Positions 29,615 through 38,928 of a stretch of 45,463 nucleotides of DNA are shown in pieces. The stretch is taken from the IMG/VR virus record IMGVR_UViG_3300028610_000788, positions 1 to 45,463 of that record. One strand, written 5' to 3'. Origin of the DNA: a virus. Numbering within the stretch: the stretch's first letter is position 1; each line of letters starts with the position of its first letter. The translations under genes were made by a program, and so were the position numbers. Under the pieces are notes generated by a model. It was not told the origin of the DNA. It saw only the letters and a program-made list of their open reading frames with translations, and searched no databases.

Positions 29615-31087
29615 TTATACTGCGTCTAGTTGCATTCTGTACTCTACTCCGTTGATCCAGATTGCTAATTTATGTGAAGGGGTGAATGTTCCTATCGCTT
29701 CTACGCCTTGTTCCGTGAAGAGCCCTAAAGTGGCTTCTGCGTCTCCTACGGTAGCATCATCAGAGAATATCTGTATAGCGTCCGTTACATCTGTTGTCGG
29801 GGCCGTTCCATTTAAAATAGTAAATACTAAGACCCCGTTAGTTCCAGTGCTTAGGGTTCCTAATCCTATATTTCTTCCGTTGTTTATCGTAAAAACGGTG
29901 TTACCAGTGTTGTCTGCCGAAGAAAACATGGCTGTTCCTACTAAATCATCTTTACCCCTAAATAAAACAGTTTGACTTGACGGAACTTCTATGGCGTTGA
30001 GGGTTGCGGTGCCTACTGCGAAAAATCTAGTAGTAGCGTCTCCCACAACATGCAGGATAGCGCTAGGGGAGGCAAAGACTATATTGGTAAACGCGCTTAA
30101 TCGGCTTCGCTCCATTATAAACCCTCTGCTTAATACTCCAGCGGTATCCTTCACAAACATAGATATCTGTCCGTCAGGCCCTCCAGCAGTAGATCCCTTC
30201 ATGTCTATCTGGGCGATGTTAGTCCCTCCGCTATTCGCAAAAAGCGTTAGTCCATTGCCTCTTTCGTCTGTTCTGTTGCCTTGGCCGATTATTATTGAAG
30301 TCTCTGCGCCTATAGCTGTTTCAGCGTTCTCTAATAGTAAAGTAACGCTTCCAGATTTTGTTTTTAGAGCATGTAAATCTTGAGTGGGCGTGCCTGAACC
30401 AAATCCTATAAACCCATCTGATCCTTGAACAAAAAAAGCATTAGATAAAGTATTGCTTTCTATCCTAAAGTCTTGATCTGTTCCTCCGTCATTAAACACC
30501 GCTGCCGCATCACAACTAAACACCCCAAATCCAGTGTCAAATGTGAACAGGGAAGAGGCCCCGAAAACACCAGCCGCATTAAATTGTATCTCTGTGTTGG
30601 CTCCCGCTGGAGTTCCAGCGCCAAAAATTTCCCATACACTTGTTGTGGGGTCAAAATGCCTTACATCGCCAGTGTCATTTAGGGTGCATAAAAACCCTGA
30701 TACGGCTGTTATTTCTTTCCATAATCCTGCCGTGCCGTCAAATCTTACCCATGAATTAGTTGCCGCGCCATCCCAAGCCGCATTAGTAGCGCCTGTGTCA
30801 TCTAAGAGATAAATATCCCCGTTTACCTCTGTAGGAGGGACGGCGGTGTTATCTACAAAGCTCAAGGCCCTTGGGAGAGTAATTCTTTGTTCTAAGGCAA
30901 CTACACCTTTCTCGTCTTTGACAATCATGTCATTTACTACTCCATTTAAGAGCAGTCCTCCAGGGTTACCGCTAACACCAGATTGATCAACTTTAAAGTT
31001 AACGCCGCCTCTTTCGATTACGTAGTTATCGCCAGCCTGTCCTGCGCCGCCGTCTACTAATTGTGATATTTTCTTATTTCCTGCCAT
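29615..31087 (-). CDS. Tail fibre-like protein
   Basis: The 490-residue protein begins AGNKKISQLVDGGAGQAGDN, a short N-terminal adaptor common in Bacteroidetes-phage fibres (K-I-S-Q-L...GD). The rest is Thr/Gly/Ala-rich with beta-helix-like repeats, few charged residues, and a Gln/Ile-rich end (IWINGVEYRMQLDAV). It is likely the receptor-binding fibre, trimeric by analogy with other fibres. Confidence 0.7.
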   Translation of the reverse strand: MAGNKKISQLVDGGAGQAGDNYVIERGGVNFKVDQSGVSGNPGGLLLNGVVNDMIVKDEKGVVALEQRITLPRALSFVDNTAVPPTEVNGDIYLLDDTGATNAAWDGAATNSWVRFDGTAGLWKEITAVSGFLCTLNDTGDVRHFDPTTSVWEIFGAGTPAGANTEIQFNAAGVFGASSLFTFDTGFGVFSCDAAAVFNDGGTDQDFRIESNTLSNAFFVQGSDGFIGFGSGTPTQDLHALKTKSGSVTLLLENAETAIGAETSIIIGQGNRTDERGNGLTLFANSGGTNIAQIDMKGSTAGGPDGQISMFVKDTAGVLSRGFIMERSRLSAFTNIVFASPSAILHVVGDATTRFFAVGTATLNAIEVPSSQTVLFRGKDDLVGTAMFSSADNTGNTVFTINNGRNIGLGTLSTGTNGVLVFTILNGTAPTTDVTDAIQIFSDDATVGDAEATLGLFTEQGVEAIGTFTPSHKLAIWINGVEYRMQLDAV

Positions 31088-32754
31088 TATGATACGATTA
31101 TGATTTTTGCTCCGTCCTCAAGCCTTATGAAATCTGTATCATCAAAGTCATCTTCGTTTAACAAGAAGTTAGGAGGTAATGTACACCCCGATCCTTCTGG
31201 TTGACATTTGACATTTCTAATTAACTCTTCTTTTACTGTTACAGCAAATTCTACGCTTCCCCTGTTGTCTTGTTCGTCGTAGTTAGGTACGTATTCCTCA
31301 TCTTCAGGAACAAAGTACTCTATTGAGTCGATGTAAAAATGATCAAACCCTAGTAACAAAGATAGAAAATCATGTACAAATTCGGGCTGAGTATCTATAA
31401 TTAATTGTTTTGTTTTCGTTCGTTGGTAAAATACGTTGGTAAAACGTGCTCTTGAATTTCTTTCTATATCTCTTTCTGCTGGATATTGGCTTTTAGCCAG
31501 TTTAGCGTGCAGCCTTATCGTAGGAGAGAAGTTACTTTCGTCAAATTCAAAACCAAATTGATCGGTATCGTTACATCCGTTTACTAAAAGCGTACATGTA
31601 TGTACTCCTAGTTCGAAATCGTTGCTTATATCATCCTTGACGATGTCTGAGTCGTTGGTTAGGCTTAGTTCTATATCGTCTATCTCGGCTGTTCCTGCTG
31701 CCGTGGAGTCGGCGAATATCTTGAAGTCACTTCCGTTAGCGATTATAGTATCTGAGAATGTTCCGTTAGTATTTCGTGTAGTTCCTCCCGCAGTGCCTAA
31801 TTGAATCGTTAGGTCAGTGTTGCTCATATTACTTAAGGTGTAAGTAACATCATAACTAAGCCCTGCTAACACTTGAGTTTCGTCATTAGTAAACGTAGAT
31901 TCTGAGGGCGCTCCTGTTCCTGCGTAACTTCCCTTCCCTGCCAAGACAACCCAAGCGCCCCCTGCCACATTGGCGGCTATCCATCCGTCATCTATGGTGA
32001 AGTCTCCGTTAAACACCCCGTTTTGGCCGTTTTGATTAACACAAGGATCTAATATAAATATACTTCGGCATCCGTTAGTTATTCCTAAATCCGTCCAGTC
32101 AATAAAGACTGTTAACTTTCCGTTCGTGAGATTAAATTGAGCATCGTTAATACTAGGAGGGTTAAACTCACTACCTGGAGTCAGAGAGTCTAATAAGTTA
32201 ATCGTTGTTAAAACATTCCCGTCTTTATCACAAACTCCGAATATGTAGTTTATCTGTACCTCAAATACACTAACATTATCTACGCATACATCGGCGCCGC
32301 TGGCAGCTAAGATGATAAAGTTTGCTGTATTCGCAAATCCACTAACGGTAAACGTGCCTATGCCTGTAATGGTAAATGGTGTAAATCCACCTATGTCTAC
32401 TATTAAATCGCCAGCTACGCCTGTATTCTCTGTTACCTCTATTGTTACTTGATAATATTTATTTTGAGTAAGAATAGCTTGAAAGAGTGTCCCTTGTTGA
32501 TTTCCTGAGTGACAAGCTTCATTGTCAAGTGAGATCCACCCCGCGCCCGTAGTAGCCCATCCGTTTAGATTACCGTTAAACCCTCCATTAGTAACTAAGT
32601 CTTGAGATAGTAGACAGGGATTTATACATATTTGAAACTGCGTGATATCTCCTTGGTTCACAAGCTGAGTCACTTGTAACGTATCACAATTACAATCATC
32701 AACATCTGGAAGAATGTTGAATTTTACAGGTTGATTATCTATAAACTCAGGCAT
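31087..32754 (-). CDS. Tail protein with carbohydrate-binding-like domains
   Basis: The 555-residue protein contains two jelly-roll-like modules: LVTNGGFNGNLNGWATTGAG (about 55-170) ending with CVDNVSVFE, and GVFNGDFTIDDGWIAANVAG (about 245-365) ending with IDDIELSLTN. These match the style of CBM4/9-like galactose-binding folds. It shares a one-base overlap with the fibre gene and is probably a tip or baseplate protein that touches host surface sugars. Confidence 0.65.
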   Translation of the reverse strand: MPEFIDNQPVKFNILPDVDDCNCDTLQVTQLVNQGDITQFQICINPCLLSQDLVTNGGFNGNLNGWATTGAGWISLDNEACHSGNQQGTLFQAILTQNKYYQVTIEVTENTGVAGDLIVDIGGFTPFTITGIGTFTVSGFANTANFIILAASGADVCVDNVSVFEVQINYIFGVCDKDGNVLTTINLLDSLTPGSEFNPPSINDAQFNLTNGKLTVFIDWTDLGITNGCRSIFILDPCVNQNGQNGVFNGDFTIDDGWIAANVAGGAWVVLAGKGSYAGTGAPSESTFTNDETQVLAGLSYDVTYTLSNMSNTDLTIQLGTAGGTTRNTNGTFSDTIIANGSDFKIFADSTAAGTAEIDDIELSLTNDSDIVKDDISNDFELGVHTCTLLVNGCNDTDQFGFEFDESNFSPTIRLHAKLAKSQYPAERDIERNSRARFTNVFYQRTKTKQLIIDTQPEFVHDFLSLLLGFDHFYIDSIEYFVPEDEEYVPNYDEQDNRGSVEFAVTVKEELIRNVKCQPEGSGCTLPPNFLLNEDDFDDTDFIRLEDGAKIIIVS

Positions 32755-34669
32755 TGTTAATGTTTCTTATCATTTGCCAATTCGTTATTCCCTTATAGGC
32801 GTTTATGTTAACATCATCTACAAAGGTTATTTTTTGTGTTACTCCATCATGATCTACCGTAACGCTCTTAAAAGGTTGATCCGTTAACTCTTTTATTTGT
32901 TGGGCGTCCATAGCTCTGTCGAAAGACACTTTAATAATTCGGTATTCATCTATGTCTTTTTCTTCAAATAAACCACCGCCGTTATCTGTTGCTATCGCTG
33001 CATAGGTACTTCCTGTTAAATATCTTAAGTCTCCTGTGGCGCCAGGACCCGTAACAAGAGCTAGCGGGCTTGCAATTATATAATCTGTAGCATTACCATT
33101 GACACCAAATATCCTATTTATCGTATATGGAGTGTTAGGCGCGGGATTTGGCGCAAACTCTGTTTCCCCTCCTAAGATTAAGGTTTCTTGCAGAACATCT
33201 CCAGCATCAAATCTTTTAAGCCTTATCTGTACGGTTCCCGAAACCATTCCTGCTCCAAATACATCCCATCGATATAATTGGTTTACTTGAAAAGTGTAAA
33301 CTCCAGTTAAAGGGAAGGTATATCTAAAGTCGGGACCTAGCGTATAATTACCATTGGGATCGAAATTAGGAGGCGTAAAGTCATCATCATACGGAAATGG
33401 CTCTGTAATAGTCCCTGCATTTGGGACGGCTAGTTCTATAACGTCAACTGTATTACTGGCTTGAAATTCATCATCACCATCACCTAAAAATCTGGTTATA
33501 TTTCCTTGAAGATCATAACGGACTGACACGTCGCTGTTTAGATATTGTTCATTATAAATAGTGTCCGCTGGTATATTATTTTGAGGATTGGTCTTGGTAG
33601 CTGCGCTCGTCGATTTCGTGTACTGAATAAATACTATATCATCATCAAAATCATCATCCCCTCCTAAAATAGCTTCTATTACGTTCGAGTTCGTAACTGA
33701 ATCTATGGTTAAATCAAGTTGATTATCAGAATTACACTGGCCTGATATGATAAACTCTTCATCGTTCCAGCTCTGAAAAGTAAATTGTGGAAATGTGCCT
33801 ATAGTCCCCGATCCTTCAGATCCAAACTTAACACTAGAAAATAAATCTTCTTCGATAACACTCTCTATCATGTCATCAAGATCCGTTAACGATATGGTAT
33901 TGCCTGATCCGAAGAAAAACTCATCATCTTCTACTCGAAGGAATACCGAGCCATCGGGATCTGTTTCAATGGTCATCAATAAGTTATACAGCTTTCTTTG
34001 ATCTTGGAATAGCTCGTCAAAGCTTAAAGTGGGCGCTACACCCGCAAATGTCCTTATCTGTGTTCCTGTGGCTATGCTTGTGCTCTCATCATCAGCTAGA
34101 TTGTCATAAAAGTCACTTCTAAATCCTATCTCTCCATCGCTCATCCACTGCGTTAAGAAAGTAAACACATCTTTAACATCGTAAACTTCTCTTGTATCGG
34201 GAAGGTCAGCGCCAGTACTTGGAGTGAATAAAGTCAAATCTATAGCCGTAGGCGTGGTTATTACCACATCATTCTTGCTCTTCCCTACATCTATCGTGGC
34301 TGGGAGACTTTTATTATTAAACACCCTAGCAAAGAATGAGTTATCTTCTATCTGAGATTCAGCGGTTTTCTTATTTAAATTAAACTCTATCTTGGAGATG
34401 AATATTTTTGCTCTGAATAAAGTTGTAAATCCAGCATCACAGCTTTTCTCTACTCTATAATCAAAATCCTCACAATATCCCTGAGGCTCATCGAACTTAT
34501 CTTTTAAGATGTTAAACCCATCACCTATAAACTTTAGGGTAATAGGAAACTTCACGATAAGAGCTTGAGCATCCCTATCTCGTACGATGTTAATGACAAA
34601 GTTCTCCCATCCATCAGGCTCGTCCTCTAAAAGAACTTCATTTATGAAATGCTTAAATATGGCGCCCAT
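32747..34669 (-). CDS. Distal tail / baseplate-like protein
   Basis: The 640-residue protein follows the tape measure gene, the place of the distal tail protein and tail-associated proteins. The first 150 residues (FKHFINEVLLEDEPDGWENF, FRAKIFISKIEFNLNKKTAE) look like a distal-tail/hub domain, and the rest is beta-rich with acidic patches. No lytic motif was seen. Assignment by order. Confidence 0.6.
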   Translation of the reverse strand: MGAIFKHFINEVLLEDEPDGWENFVINIVRDRDAQALIVKFPITLKFIGDGFNILKDKFDEPQGYCEDFDYRVEKSCDAGFTTLFRAKIFISKIEFNLNKKTAESQIEDNSFFARVFNNKSLPATIDVGKSKNDVVITTPTAIDLTLFTPSTGADLPDTREVYDVKDVFTFLTQWMSDGEIGFRSDFYDNLADDESTSIATGTQIRTFAGVAPTLSFDELFQDQRKLYNLLMTIETDPDGSVFLRVEDDEFFFGSGNTISLTDLDDMIESVIEEDLFSSVKFGSEGSGTIGTFPQFTFQSWNDEEFIISGQCNSDNQLDLTIDSVTNSNVIEAILGGDDDFDDDIVFIQYTKSTSAATKTNPQNNIPADTIYNEQYLNSDVSVRYDLQGNITRFLGDGDDEFQASNTVDVIELAVPNAGTITEPFPYDDDFTPPNFDPNGNYTLGPDFRYTFPLTGVYTFQVNQLYRWDVFGAGMVSGTVQIRLKRFDAGDVLQETLILGGETEFAPNPAPNTPYTINRIFGVNGNATDYIIASPLALVTGPGATGDLRYLTGSTYAAIATDNGGGLFEEKDIDEYRIIKVSFDRAMDAQQIKELTDQPFKSVTVDHDGVTQKITFVDDVNINAYKGITNWQMIRNINNA

Positions 34670-37427
34670 GTCTGAAGTTTGGTTTACGAACAGGCTTATT
34701 AGACTCTTCTTCCATACGTTTATAAAACGAGTAAGTACGTTTCATATACCGTTTCATCTCTTCGCTTTCCCTCATAATAGGATTAAGGCTAAGACTGTTC
34801 ATCATGTTCTCAGCAAAGCTCTTATCGCGGGTATCTTCTATCTCTAAAAGGACTTTCTTAATCTCTGGGTTTACATAATGCTGATTGATGTAATCTTCTA
34901 ATTTACCTTCATGTATAGCTTGTAGCTCAGGCTTATACTGCTTTGTCCGTCTTCTTGTAGTCACTGTCTCGCCCTTTTGAAGCTTAGCGTCAAATTCATC
35001 ATTGGCATTCCCTATGTCTACCCCTCCAGAGTGAAACGTAGGGATAGGAGTGGCTATTATAGTAGCTAAGTTAAGAGCAGCCGCAATACCCGCTGCAATA
35101 GCAAGAGCAGGCCCAGCGCCAGGAACCGTTAACTGAGCTATGATAGCAGCGGCGCCGTTCACGGTAGCCTGAAATATAGCCAAAGCTTTATCTTGTACCG
35201 CCTGTTCTCTTAATATTTCTTTACGCTCTTCCTCAAACTGTTCTTGTATTAATTGACGCTCTTCCTCAGTTAGATTCTCGTTTTCTAAAGCGGCTTCTCT
35301 TCTCTCGTCTAGTTCGGTTATCTCTCGCTGTGTACGGGCTTCATTTAAGCTTCTTGCGAAATCAGCCACAGCATTTAAGCTCTGAACAGTGGCGTCTATA
35401 GCTTCCTGTTGACGTTGTTTTTGCTTGTCGTTAGCCTCTTTCTCCTCCTCGTCCTCCTTCTCTCTTAATTCATCATTAAGTTCAAGAATCTTTTTATTTG
35501 CTTCTTCCTTGATTAAAATTCTTTCGTTCTCTGTTAGCTTAAGGTTTTGTAACTCTAAATCTCTTTGAGCAATGATAGCCTTTTGCTGTTCCTGGAAGTC
35601 TGTAGCCCTTATCTCTTGTAATCTTATGCCAGCTTCGGCATCTCTTTTTAAAGCGTCCTCATTCTCTTTTTGTCGTTGATCAAATAATTTAGCGTCTAAC
35701 TCAAATTGTTTAATGGTGTCTTTTTGAGCTTTTTCTCTTTCTTCTCGTAATTTCTTAGCGGCTTCTGTCTCTTTTCCTGTGGCTGTTGCTACTTGTTGGC
35801 TTACGTCTCTTATCTGGACTTGTAAGTCGTTAAACTCTTTAGATCCTATCTCTGCCCTTTTCAATTCGGCGTTTAATTCACTTAACTTCTTTTGAAGAGC
35901 GCCAATGCTATTTACTTCTTCCTCTACTATTTCTGTTTGCTCTTCTAGCGCTTCGGTAGTGTCGGCTGTAGGTCGGCTTAACTCCAAATAAGCTTTACTA
36001 AGTTCTTCTAGCCTTTCTTTTTGTAAGAGAACAGTCTCAGAGTTCTTATCTCCTTCTAATGAAGCCTCCTTGAGTACTGCTACTTGTAATCGTATAGCTT
36101 CCGTTAGCTCTTCCTTAGTAGCCCTCGCAGCGTCAATCGTTAACAGTCTTAACTTTTCTAATGGGTTGTTAGTCTCATCTATCCCATCTACCAGTAAGCT
36201 GGTTGCCTTAGAAAAGAATCCTACTACATCAGAAAAATCATTTATCTCCATATTAAGAGCCGCTACTTGGTTTACCGTCTCGGTAAATGACTCCACTATT
36301 GCTTGGGCGAATTGACTTAATACTCCCGTTCCATCTTCGAAAGTAAGTATGAGAGAATCTACGGCGTTACCTGCCTTGATTTGAGCAGAGGCAAAGTTAT
36401 CGGTATTTACTTCAGCTTGTTCAAAGGCTGTGCCCGTTCCAGTTACAGCGGCGGTTAATTCAACCAGCCTGTCTTGATTTTCGATTAATAATTGGGCGGC
36501 TATCTGGTTTTCTCTACCGAATCTCTTTGTTAAACTAGCTCCTTGCTCTACTTGGTCGCCTAAATTTGCTATCGCTGTATTTAGCCCTACAACTGCTGGA
36601 TTGGTATCGTCAGCACCATCTTGAAGTATAGTAAATATATTTCTTAATTGTATTCCAACTCTGGAAGCGCCTTTTATTCGTTCTCCCAATATCTCTACCA
36701 AGGCAGCGCTTTGTTCTACGCTTACATTAGAGCTTCTTGCTACAGTTCCAAACTCTCCTAATGCGGTAGTTAAATCAGGTATTAAGACCGATCCTTCCTG
36801 TGCTGCCGCTGCTAATACATTGATAAATCTCCCCGCTTCACTTGCTGGTGCATTAAATTGTGCTAAAGCGTCTGTTAAAGCTATAGCGGCGGGTTCTAAA
36901 TCAGTATTAGCGGCGTCTGCTAAAATAATAGCTTGTTCAGTGACAAAGGCTAAAGCCTCTCCGTCTCTTAACAGTTCTGGTCTTGCGCTAGCGATTAATT
37001 GAAATCCCCTTACTACTTCTTCTGCGCTGGAGGTAGAAGTTCTTCCTAATTCAATAGCCCTTTGTCTTAAGAAGTCTAAGTCATCTCCTGTGGCTCCTGT
37101 GATAGCTTGAAGCTCACTCATAGCCTTTTGGAAGTCTATAATCGTAGTAGTTACCCTGCTTATCACTTGTTGGATAGCGAAAGCAGCTACAAGCCTTGTG
37201 CCTATCTGGAGGGCTTTCTTCCCTATTCCGTCTAATGATGTTCCCAGCTTTTTTGTTGACTGAGTGGTGTCGTCTACACTTTTGGTGGTGTCGTCAAAAG
37301 CTTTCTCTCCTGTCTTGGCGCTTTTCTTCTCGGCGTCACTTAAATTACCTAACTCTTTCTCAAGCTGTTTTACCTTCTTGAGGTAGTCTTCGGTAATCGC
37401 CTTAAATTCGGTAATTGTAACGGCCAT
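34653..37427 (-). CDS. Tape measure protein
   Basis: The 924-residue protein is the largest in the window. Residues 80-350 carry the TP901-like tape-measure core (FQKAMSELQAITGATGDDLD, GRTSTSSAEEVVRGFQLIAS). There follow coiled coils (about 490-720), a hydrophobic stretch (VNGAAAIIAQLTVPGAGPAL, 775-795 region) and a basic tail. It sets tail length and helps DNA entry; length predicts a tail of roughly 140 nm if the usual 0.15 nm per residue applies (inference). Confidence 0.9.
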   Translation of the reverse strand: MAVTITEFKAITEDYLKKVKQLEKELGNLSDAEKKSAKTGEKAFDDTTKSVDDTTQSTKKLGTSLDGIGKKALQIGTRLVAAFAIQQVISRVTTTIIDFQKAMSELQAITGATGDDLDFLRQRAIELGRTSTSSAEEVVRGFQLIASARPELLRDGEALAFVTEQAIILADAANTDLEPAAIALTDALAQFNAPASEAGRFINVLAAAAQEGSVLIPDLTTALGEFGTVARSSNVSVEQSAALVEILGERIKGASRVGIQLRNIFTILQDGADDTNPAVVGLNTAIANLGDQVEQGASLTKRFGRENQIAAQLLIENQDRLVELTAAVTGTGTAFEQAEVNTDNFASAQIKAGNAVDSLILTFEDGTGVLSQFAQAIVESFTETVNQVAALNMEINDFSDVVGFFSKATSLLVDGIDETNNPLEKLRLLTIDAARATKEELTEAIRLQVAVLKEASLEGDKNSETVLLQKERLEELSKAYLELSRPTADTTEALEEQTEIVEEEVNSIGALQKKLSELNAELKRAEIGSKEFNDLQVQIRDVSQQVATATGKETEAAKKLREEREKAQKDTIKQFELDAKLFDQRQKENEDALKRDAEAGIRLQEIRATDFQEQQKAIIAQRDLELQNLKLTENERILIKEEANKKILELNDELREKEDEEEKEANDKQKQRQQEAIDATVQSLNAVADFARSLNEARTQREITELDERREAALENENLTEEERQLIQEQFEEERKEILREQAVQDKALAIFQATVNGAAAIIAQLTVPGAGPALAIAAGIAAALNLATIIATPIPTFHSGGVDIGNANDEFDAKLQKGETVTTRRRTKQYKPELQAIHEGKLEDYINQHYVNPEIKKVLLEIEDTRDKSFAENMMNSLSLNPIMRESEEMKRYMKRTYSFYKRMEEESNKPVRKPNFRHGRHI

Positions 37428-37449
37428 AGAACTTTTATTAGCCGTTTAT

Positions 37450-37475
37450 TGTATGCCTAACGGTTATATGGCACG
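37450..37475 (-). repeat. Late-leader hairpin, copy 3
   Basis: Minus strand CCGTGCC-ATATAACCGT-TAGGCA, a TGCC/GGCA stem with TAA/TTA inner pairs. Upstream is TATCTTTA (37490-37483), one mismatch from TAnnTTTG, with a weak TTT-type -33 about 20 bases away. It is 23 bases before the tape measure start. Confidence 0.65.
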
Positions 37476-37482
37476 GTAAGGA

Positions 37483-37513
37483 TAAAGATACTTATTTTTT
37501 TCTAGCTTCTAAA
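37483..37513 (-). promoter_or_regulatory. Candidate late promoter (tape measure)
   Basis: TATCTTTA (37490-37483) with TTT near 37511-37513 at 20 bases' spacing. The -7 box has one mismatch and the -33 is weak. Supported by the shared hairpin leader directly downstream, as in the strong copy at 25330. Confidence 0.5.
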
Positions 37514-37755
37514 TCCTTTATGAAAGATTCATACTTCATTAAATAGTCTTGTACGTTGAGTTTTTTGATTTCGTTATATTGAGTGACATTTCCTTGTGCC
37601 AGAGTCATCATTAACTCCTTATCGCCTTCGTTCTTTTTCTGCACCACTCCCGAATGAGTGCCGTCATGTAACTTATAAGAGGTTATGAATAAATCTCCAA
37701 AGTCTCTTTTAGTATTTTTTGTTGTAATACCGATTCGTTTACGTATTGCTCCCAT
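37492..37755 (-). CDS. Tail assembly chaperone 2 (possible frameshift product, T-like)
   Basis: The 87-residue protein is Lys-rich (MGAIRKRIGITTKNTKRDFG, then KDLEARKK at the end). It lies between the 198-residue chaperone-like gene and the tape measure, and its start overlaps the former by 73 bases in the -1 frame. In siphoviruses the pair before the tape measure is typically G and GT, made by programmed frameshifting. It could also simply start at its own ATG. Confidence 0.6.
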   Translation of the reverse strand: MGAIRKRIGITTKNTKRDFGDLFITSYKLHDGTHSGVVQKKNEGDKELMMTLAQGNVTQYNEIKKLNVQDYLMKYESFIKDLEARKK

Positions 37756-38279
37756 TCTGTTTCTGACATAGTCGTCAAATCGAATAGTTTCTTCAATTCT
37801 GGTAGATGAAAAAAAAAGCGGTTATCTGAGTTAGCCATGAGGTCATCTACCTTCTCCATGTGAATCTGATTGTTAAATACCTGAGGGTCTTCGTCTTCCC
37901 TAACAAATTGCACAGCTAAGTAGTTGTAGATTAGCTGGTGAGGTATTACTTTGTCGTTACGGTCTTTTAGTTGGTGGAGTATGGCGGTGACCTTTGAGGC
38001 TCCGTGATCGTTTTGTATGCCTTTCTCAATTATGTCAATGCCTTTGTCTATAAGTAAGTCTATGTTTTCTGCTGTGAGGCGTGCAGACATATACATGAGG
38101 TATTCTTGTAACTTGCCATACCTGGATACTGGTAAGGTGATATGAGCAGGAAATCTATAATACTTCTTCTTGGTGGTGAAGGCAAATAAAAGCTCTTTAA
38201 GCTCTATGGGGTTGTTTTCTTCTGAGATATAATACTCTCTAAGCTTCTTACCGAATAGTTTCCAGATTAGCTTAATCAT
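37683..38279 (-). CDS. Tail assembly chaperone 1 (G-like)
   Basis: The 198-residue helical protein lies two genes before the tape measure, in the usual chaperone position. It begins MIKLIWKLFGKKLREYYISE and ends with KILKETLEIYS. The last 25 codons overlap the next gene in the -1 frame. A run of six A on the minus strand (37720-37715) within CAA AAA ATA is a candidate slip site. Function by position. Confidence 0.6.
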   Translation of the reverse strand: MIKLIWKLFGKKLREYYISEENNPIELKELLFAFTTKKKYYRFPAHITLPVSRYGKLQEYLMYMSARLTAENIDLLIDKGIDIIEKGIQNDHGASKVTAILHQLKDRNDKVIPHQLIYNYLAVQFVREDEDPQVFNNQIHMEKVDDLMANSDNRFFFHLPELKKLFDLTTMSETEWEQYVNESVLQQKILKETLEIYS

Positions 38280-38424
38280 TTATTTTGATTTTAGGAGCGG
38301 TTATCATTGCATCCCAAAACCCTTTATTAGCTGAAGAATAGTAATATCCTGTTACGCTACACTTGCATATAGTCCCTTCATTAATCATTTCCTCTTTTGT
38401 TTTGAATCTAAATGTTTTATTCAT
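38272..38424 (-). CDS. Small protein (50 aa)
   Basis: An ATG at 38424 overlaps the preceding TGA (TGATG) and opens a 50-residue frame ending in TAA at 38272, eight bases into the next gene. It contains a CKC motif and SVTGYYYSSANKGFWD. The overlaps on both sides support translation. No family was recognised. Confidence 0.65.
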   Translation of the reverse strand: MNKTFRFKTKEEMINEGTICKCSVTGYYYSSANKGFWDAMITAPKIKIND

Positions 38425-38714
38425 CAGAATACCCTTTCAAAAGCTCCCTTTACAAATCCATTCAAAGGTATACATATTATTATTGTGGTTATCCAAACTC
38501 TCCAAAGGTGCGGATCTGTGCCGTAAACTAATATAAATCCTACGGTTCCCCATATAGAAGCCATACATAATATACAGTCGTACAATGGCTTAGCGATTAA
38601 ATCAGGTAGATTAAGCTTTCTTATCGGCTCGAAGATAAATCCTTCCTCACAGGTTAAGTGTATGCCATTACAGAAAAGACTGATTACTAAGGCGCTAAGT
38701 AATAGCTCAAGCAT
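38424..38714 (-). CDS. Small membrane protein (96 aa)
   Basis: The protein has three hydrophobic segments: MLELLLSALVISLFCNGI, then IAKPLYDCILCMASIWGTVG (around 40-60, with CILCMAS, a Cys pair), and VWITTIIICIPLNGFVKG. The motif Y-D-C-x-x-C-x-x-S-x-W-G is typical of a small membrane family I recall in phages and Bacteroidetes. It overlaps neighbours on both sides. The role is unknown, perhaps a late membrane factor. Confidence 0.6.
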   Translation of the reverse strand: MLELLLSALVISLFCNGIHLTCEEGFIFEPIRKLNLPDLIAKPLYDCILCMASIWGTVGFILVYGTDPHLWRVWITTIIICIPLNGFVKGAFERVF

Positions 38715-38928
38715 TTAAAAATGTTACGTTTTCGATGTCTATTTTATTTAATCGCCCCGACTCGTGCTCTATTAACATCTTTTGCTCTTTATACGGAATG
38801 TCGTTTTTTCGAGAAATAGGATTAAAAGCAAGCTCAATTACTTCACATAATGAGTGAAATTTACCTGTATATGTTTGCCCTGTACCGTCTCCATATTTAA
38901 CAATACACTTTCTGTATTTACCTATCAC
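38707..38928 (-). CDS. Unknown small protein (73 aa)
   Basis: This 73-residue protein has a basic beta-like N terminus (KYRKCIVKYGDGTGQTYTGK) and a helical C-terminal half (PYKEQKMLIEHESGRL). It overlaps both neighbours. No recognised motif. Likely a tail-region accessory protein. Confidence 0.6.
   Translation of the reverse strand: MIGKYRKCIVKYGDGTGQTYTGKFHSLCEVIELAFNPISRKNDIPYKEQKMLIEHESGRLNKIDIENVTFLNA

Noticed and set aside
29460-30383. Long plus-strand frames opposite the fibre gene
   Set aside because: They are antisense shadows of a low-complexity Thr/Ala/Gly-rich coding region.
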